Assembly (NCBI GenBank): GCA_030062745.1
Contig: CP099849.1
Span: forward strand, 12,064,144-12,128,143
Direction: 5' to 3'
DNA from: Capitulum mitella
Taxonomy: Eukaryota; Arthropoda; Thecostraca; Pollicipedomorpha; Pollicipedidae
Length of the DNA: 64,000 nt
Numbering within the stretch: position 1 is the first letter of the stretch; each line of letters begins with the position of its first letter. The position numbers were made by a program, and so were the translations under genes. Positions 59,036-64,000 of this stretch are shown one piece after another. The notes beneath the pieces were generated by a model. It did no database searches and had not been told where the DNA came from. It saw nothing but the letters and a program-made list of their open reading frames with translations.

Positions 59036-59554
59036 TTGTTTGTTCGTCTCTTTGTATCCCTGCTGCAAAGCTGACATCATGGATTTAAAGTTCCCGTATC
59101 AGAGAACCTTCAAATTTCAATGTTTGCTCAATTTTTCTAAATTGTAAAGGTTTTCCTTCAAAAGCCTTTTATTGGTACACTGTCTAAAGCTGCCAGATGC
59201 CTTTAACTCTGCTTCCTACAGTCGGCACCGAAGGGAATCAGACACAGACGTCTCAGAACGCCTAAACGCCTCAAATACATCAATCGTGCCGCAGTTCCGC
59301 TAGGTGAATCATATCCGTAATGTTAAACGATACTTTCTTTTTCTAAGCTTAAAATAGCTTACCCCCGCGGGAACTTCTGAGCTCTTGCATCCACCTTACT
59401 AAGCCAGTTCTCTGAATTTCGTGCGTTGTCACGCTCGTTTCATTGGTTACAGCCTAGTCTTTGCAGAATATTTGGATAGCAAAACGCCTCCTGATTGGCT
59501 GTATATGATATCATAATTGCACCATCCCCTTTCATCGTTTCCGTTCGTAGGTAG

Positions 59555-59585
59555 TATATAAGCAGGGCCGGTTTTCGCTCAGTAT
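59555..59585 (+). promoter_or_regulatory. Possible TATA plus initiator core promoter
   Basis: TATATAAG (59555-59562) is followed by the arthropod initiator-like TCAGT at 59579-59583, placing the putative start A 26 bases after the first T. It points rightward toward the plus-strand Penelope-like copy. It may be that element's 5' promoter or chance. Confidence 0.3.
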
Positions 59586-60003
59586 GTATCGATCTAAGCA
59601 TCTACCGACTCAACATGTGGTGGACCTCGTGCCGCTCGTGAGGTAGTGAAGTGCTAGTGCTGTGAGTGGTCAGTGTTTGACGTCAAGAATATAGTTGGTG
59701 AAAGAGGAAACTCTGTGTGTGACGAATAAACGAAGAATTGACGAGAAGAACTTGTGAAAAGAGAAGTAATGAAAAAGAAAAAATTGGCATAGACGAGGTC
59801 GTCAATAGTCAAACTATCACGCCAAGCAGAAAACTCTGCTACAATCCTGATGACATGGCGCTTTTGATAGCACAGGTGACAGGTAGTAATAGCTTGTTCG
59901 GGTTGTTTGGGAGGCTATAGATGTTCGGTGATGGCATTTGGTATGTGTTCGTCAGTTGATGCTATGGTGTAGTTGTTCATGAGTGTTTGTTTTATCCTAC
60001 GCA

Positions 60004-60865
60004 GCCATCAAACGTAACAGCCAGAGCACATAACCATCAAACTGCTCGAACTAAACATCTACCACCAAAGTCCACCACATCATCACTGATCACCAAGAAC
60101 GACTCTGTTCACGACCCAGGATCACTGAAACAGACCAACGTCATCTTCCACTATAAATGCACCATAGGAGACTGCGCTCTTACTCATTAGTGCGTATACT
60201 GGCCTCACGACCAAAACACTCAGCAAACGACTCAGTATGCACCTGCAGAACGGCGGCCCACTCCACACACTGAGCAGTGCCACGACACATCACTTTCCAG
60301 GAAAACACTAGAAGGCAACACAAAGATACTGGCCAAAACACAAAACAATCGATTTCTCAACGCCCTGGAAGCAATCCACATCAGCGAGTATGACCTCATT
60401 ACCAACAGGCAAATAAACGCACGCGGAACGCTTTCCCTGTATGGGGGTCCAACACTGGTCCATAGCATAAATAGGCGGTGATAACCGGAACCCACGAGTG
60501 ACGTCCGTAAAATGTATATGTTGTATTTATACATGCATGTACATTTACAGAATAAGGTACACAGAAAAGCGTCCAAATAGTGGAAAATGCACTGTATGTA
60601 CAGCATAAAACGCAAGGCTGAACAATGTTAGAATGACTTGGACATAGTTACTTTTTCTTGAAAATGTCTCAAGATAAGATAAAACGTCGATATTAATAAG
60701 AGTATAGATATAGAATGAACGACATGATTGTGCGTTTCTTAATTATAATGGTCATAGACTCCGTCCTAAACGAACACAACAATGAAGCAAAGAAAATATG
60801 AAAACTTGAAAGCATCCCAAGAAAGATAACCAACGTCGAATACGCTGTTTCTTTTAACGCAATTT
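60004..60865 (+). mobile_element. Defective Penelope-like retroelement, 3' end (plus-strand copy)
   Basis: The plus strand encodes NVIFHYKCTIGDCALTH, then TAG; a one-base shift restores SAYTGLTTKTLSKRLSMHLQ and NGGPLHT; another shift gives TKILAKTQNNRFLNALEAIH and SEYDLITNRQINARGTLSLY. These match the CTIGDC / AYIGLTT / LEALHI blocks of the Penelope GIY-YIG endonuclease. The reverse transcriptase part is absent. The copy aligns with the minus-strand copy at 58165-59035 over its whole length, more diverged toward the 5' end. A tgta/tatg-rich tail follows at 60896-60984. Confidence 0.8.
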
Positions 60866-61326
60866 GCCTACCCAGCAGCGTGCTGCCTGAACTGTCAAAT
60901 ATCCATGTATGTACGTATAAATGTATATTTGCATGCATGCATGTATGCCTGTGATGTATGTATGTATGTATGTATGTATGTATGAATGTAAAACTCTTTA
61001 AAACATGTGAGGATTCTCTTGAAAGTTTGAGAGTATCCAAAAATGCCTCACGGCGATTTAAGGACCATAGGAAGATCCGGAAACATTCAAAAATGGCATG
61101 TAATGTTTAAAAGACTCCTTCGAAAAAGGCATTCGAAGAGTTATAAAGGTCTCCTTCCAGACCCCGAAGGGGCCCCAAGAAAATCTGGGAAACCCTCATG
61201 AATGTCTTATAGACTCCTCTAGTGGTCCGCAAAAACCCCAACAATTTTAGAGACCATCTGTAAGGCCCTAAAGGCACCTGTGGAGGTCTAGCACCTGTGG
61301 AAGACTTATCATAAGTCTGCAGGGGA

Positions 61327-61329
<3 letters not shown>

Positions 61330-61372
<43 letters not shown>
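61330..61372. repeat. (TA)n microsatellite
   Basis: About 20 TA units continuing as degenerate tatata to 61390. Confidence 0.95.
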
Positions 61373-61654
61373 TATATATATATACTTATACATAAACGCA
61401 TATATACACACACAAGGATACTGGCGACGCAGACTGAGAAACTCCAGAGGACAGATATGAGGTCCTTATAAAAGTAGTGTCTTTTGCAAGTTCTGAAGAC
61501 CCCCGAGCAGGATCTGGGGGGTTTGGGATATATTAGTCATCCCCGGCGAAAGCCCCAAAATGTTCTAGGGCTCATAAGGGCTAAAAAATCTGTGGACCTT
61601 AGCAGCCGTTCGACGTTAATTTAGGGGCTCATCCTGAGAAATAACTTAGCACCC

Positions 61655-61680
61655 GCCACAAAATCCTGACTACGGCCCTG
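61655..61680 (-). mobile_element. Isolated hAT-like terminus
   Basis: Read on the minus strand from 61680: CAGGGCCGTAGTCAGGATTT, resembling the CAGxGGCGTAGxCAGGATTT hAT end. The matching end is not found; the sequence to the left (61050-61650) has the same gggcccc-rich decayed character as other element bodies here. Confidence 0.45.
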
Positions 61681-61835
61681 TACGTTAGTGAACCGCAACC
61701 CGAACTTGACAGACTGGTCCAGGTCTGAGCAGCAATTTCAAATCCACGAAAGGTCATAGGTGATTTTGAATGCGTCTCTGATGAGTAAGTCAGGGAGTTA
61801 TCCCCTTGAGCACACTGTAAACCAAGCCTTCTTAC

Positions 61836-61956
61836 CGATTCATCGATGAAATCAAAATAGTTCAGGCCCAGCTTTCGGGAGAGGCGCTTTCCCAGTTTTC
61901 GCATCCTGTCTTCGTATTCGGTGTGGGGGCTCAATTTGAACTCTTCAATGCCCACG
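61836..61956 (-). CDS. Isolated internal exon, protein not recognised
   Basis: A 121-nt exon with excellent signals on the minus strand: acceptor CTGAACTGATTTCAG at 61957, donor GAATCG/GTAAGAAGG at 61836/61835. After one base that completes a codon it encodes 40 residues, VGIEEFKLSPHTEYEDRMRK then LGKRLSRKLGLNYFDFIDES, ending in phase 0. It is basic and amphipathic, with unbiased codon use unlike the repeats around it. I do not recognise the family. The rest of the gene must lie beyond large introns on either side: upstream exons to the right, downstream exons to the left. Confidence 0.6.
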
Positions 61957-62387
61957 CTGAAATCAGTTCAGGGAGAACAGCTGAGATGGGTGTAATACGT
62001 GTATAGATGCATGCGATGCCTCCCTGTCCTTGTGGCGGCGAAGGCACCCTGCTGGTCGCGCCGCTGTGCTTAAAAAAGGGTTATTGATCAACATTAATCA
62101 GAGCCCAGAAGCGCTGCGCTGCACCATTTAACGCATTTTGGTAACACACTGGATAAACTTCATAATGGTAAAGGACATACCCGGGGTTCTCTCAAGTGAA
62201 ATGGATTCTGTCAATGGTAATGGCTCCGCCGCTGTAAACAAAAAATAATAATAAGCCGAAGGGAAAGGAAACCGAGGAAAACGGACGGAACGGGAAATCC
62301 ATGCTTAGTGTGGAGTTATTTCAAAGCTGAATGCGACGTCCAGAGGCATAATGCTACATTTCAGTATAAACAGAGAGAACAGGTCCC

Positions 62388-63660
62388 CAGGGGCGGGTCC
62401 AAGATTTCGCCACGGGGGATAAGGTCAGCACGGGCCCCGCCATCCGGCCGACCCCAGCCCGCATTTTTTGCTCTTCTTGTATGAAAAAAAGTTGATTTAC
62501 TAGGGTCCAGGGGATGCCTTTCATGTAATTTTGAGTTTTTTTTTCTATCACATAAAGCAACAGAAAAATTAAAACGTCTTATCTGAAAAGTCATATCAAA
62601 GTCTTATCTTATCTTATCGTTCCACTACAAACTGGCCGAAATATGACATCAACCGCGGGAGTTTAGGCAGCTGCATCCCTCCCCCTTTCTGAAATGTCGT
62701 GACTTCACCTGGACCAGGAGCCCCTCTGCGCCTTTGTAATTTCTGGAAACTTTTTTGTTAGTCCGAGTTAGGTTCCACCCTGCACTTGCAGCGACACATT
62801 TGGTGATCTCAGGTCGTCAGGGCCCTCCAGTGGTCTGAGGCTCTTTTTACAGCTTCACGTATCCATTGGGACGTCTCAGGCGCCCCTTTGGCAGTTTCAG
62901 GGACACGTGGGGTGTTTCATGGACCCATATGACAGTTCCAGGGGCACTTAAGCCATCTTGGTTTCCGTCATGTCGTCCCTGGGACATTTTTGCCATCTAA
63001 GGAGCCCCTCAGGCAGTAACAAGGGCCCCCTGTCTCTCTCTGCCGTGACAGAGGCGTCGTTGGCAGTGCTCTGGGTCCTTTGGCTGTTTCAGGACTGGGG
63101 TTTTGGTATAGACTGATTTGTTAAATCTCTAGGAGTCTGGCTGGACATCCTGTTTGACATTAAGAGCAGCCTTGCAGTATTATGGGCCCTCTAAAAGTCT
63201 CCGGTGGTCCCAGTGGTTGTATCAGAGGTCTTCCTTTGCTATATGGGACATACCTGTCATACCAAGGAGCCTCACCGACAGTTTTAGGAGGACCTTGTTC
63301 GGGCCAGGAACCCGCCAAACACATCCGGGGGCCCTCTGGCCGTCCAGGACCCCACACCGTCTCAGAAGTTCTCGATTCATCTTTGCTCTGGGCCTCTGGG
63401 AGGACTAGATGTCCCAAGGGTCTTCTAACCCTCCCAGAGGTCCCCCTGACAGCATCGAGAACCTGTCACGTTGTCACAGAGACTCCATGAAGCTCATGCG
63501 GGGCCCCTTCGGTCCCTTTTGAGCCTTCTGAGGGGACCGTTTCGGAGCCGGCCTGAGAGGGGCCCTTTTTGGGACTCCTCTTTTGGGTCCCCTTCTCCGG
63601 TTTCGGGAGGGGATGGGCGATCGCCTCCATCACCCCCCCCCCTTCCCGGATCCGCGTCTG
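62388..63660. mobile_element. hAT-like non-autonomous element (about 1.27 kb)
   Basis: Left end CAGGGGCGGGTCCAAG at 62388; right end, minus strand, CAGACGCGGATCCGGGAAGG from 63660. The first 250 bases parallel the element at 52255. The interior is a long series of diverged words such as ggcccctttggcagtttcagg with no transposase frame. No target duplication was found at the edges. Confidence 0.5.
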
Positions 63661-64000
63661 TAGTTTTCCTGATTCCACCACTTTGGAGAAGATCATGGTG
63701 GTCAGCCGCATCCATATGGCGTCTAATGATTGCAGGTATGCATGTTTGCAGCTTAAGCTCCTATCGGGAAAATTTGGTTGATGCTCATCCCATGACGCAA
63801 ATTGCCCTCGCCATTTAAACTGTGGTCCCGAACACATCATCACTGTCATATTACCACTTCGTGCAGAACACACTTACCCTTTCAGGCACACGTAGAAAAA
63901 CCAGTTCGAGGACTTGGAACCCCCAGGGCTGGGGTAGCATTTCTGACCTATCAGTCTGATGTACATGTTATACAAGGGCTCCTTAGCTACGAGTCTTCCT

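Noticed and set aside
63677-63740. Minus-strand coding-like stretch DAIWMRLTTMIFSKVVESG after an ATTAG acceptor-like site
   Set aside because: No GT donor follows and it abuts a hAT-like terminus. It may be a relic of a real exon but is too short to call.

Overview
The window is eukaryotic nuclear DNA from an animal, most likely an arthropod and plausibly a crustacean. The basis is split genes with GT-AG introns, an autophagy ATG16 gene, a PAN+ZP apical-matrix protein of the arthropod nyobe/neo/morpheyus/trynity type, a copine (a family I believe Drosophila lacks), many microsatellites, and decayed DNA transposons and Penelope-like retroelements. I cannot name a species. Only about 4.2 kb of the 64 kb is coding that I can support. 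Most other long open frames are GC-rich or repeat shadows. Layout: (1) 0-6.5 kb holds the 5' end of a copine gene on the minus strand, two exons with a 5.6-kb intron, leaving the window at the left edge. (2) 6.5-15 kb is AT-rich intergenic DNA with a tRNA-derived SINE, a piggyBac-like non-autonomous element and an odd GC-rich island near 10.0-10.9 kb. (3) 15.0-49.7 kb is a complete ATG16 (ATG16L1-type) gene on the plus strand. Its 13 coding exons have matching splice phases and join to 1,635 nt including the stop (544 aa). From about 16 kb the DNA becomes sharply GC-rich. Intron 8 is 25.6 kb long and contains, on the opposite strand, a complete three-coding-exon gene for a 663-aa membrane protein with signal peptide, three PAN/apple modules, ZP domain, furin site, transmembrane helix and short tail. 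The rest of this giant intron is a collection of GC-rich minisatellites, a 216-bp CT tract and a 256-bp near-perfect palindrome with hammerhead-ribozyme-like cores. (4) 49.7-64 kb is AT-richer and dominated by mobile DNA: a 1.3-kb inverted repeat built from tandem units, several hAT-like termini, a head-to-head pair of defective Penelope-like elements carrying the GIY-YIG endonuclease end, and one isolated, unrecognised but well-spliced exon on the minus strand at 61.8-62.0 kb. Functionally, ATG16 acts in autophagosome membrane conjugation, the nested ZP protein in apical extracellular matrix/cuticle attachment, and copine in calcium-dependent membrane binding. No pathway links the three. The most unusual single observation is that the last ATG16 exon is preceded by six tandem 55-bp copies of its own acceptor and first codons.
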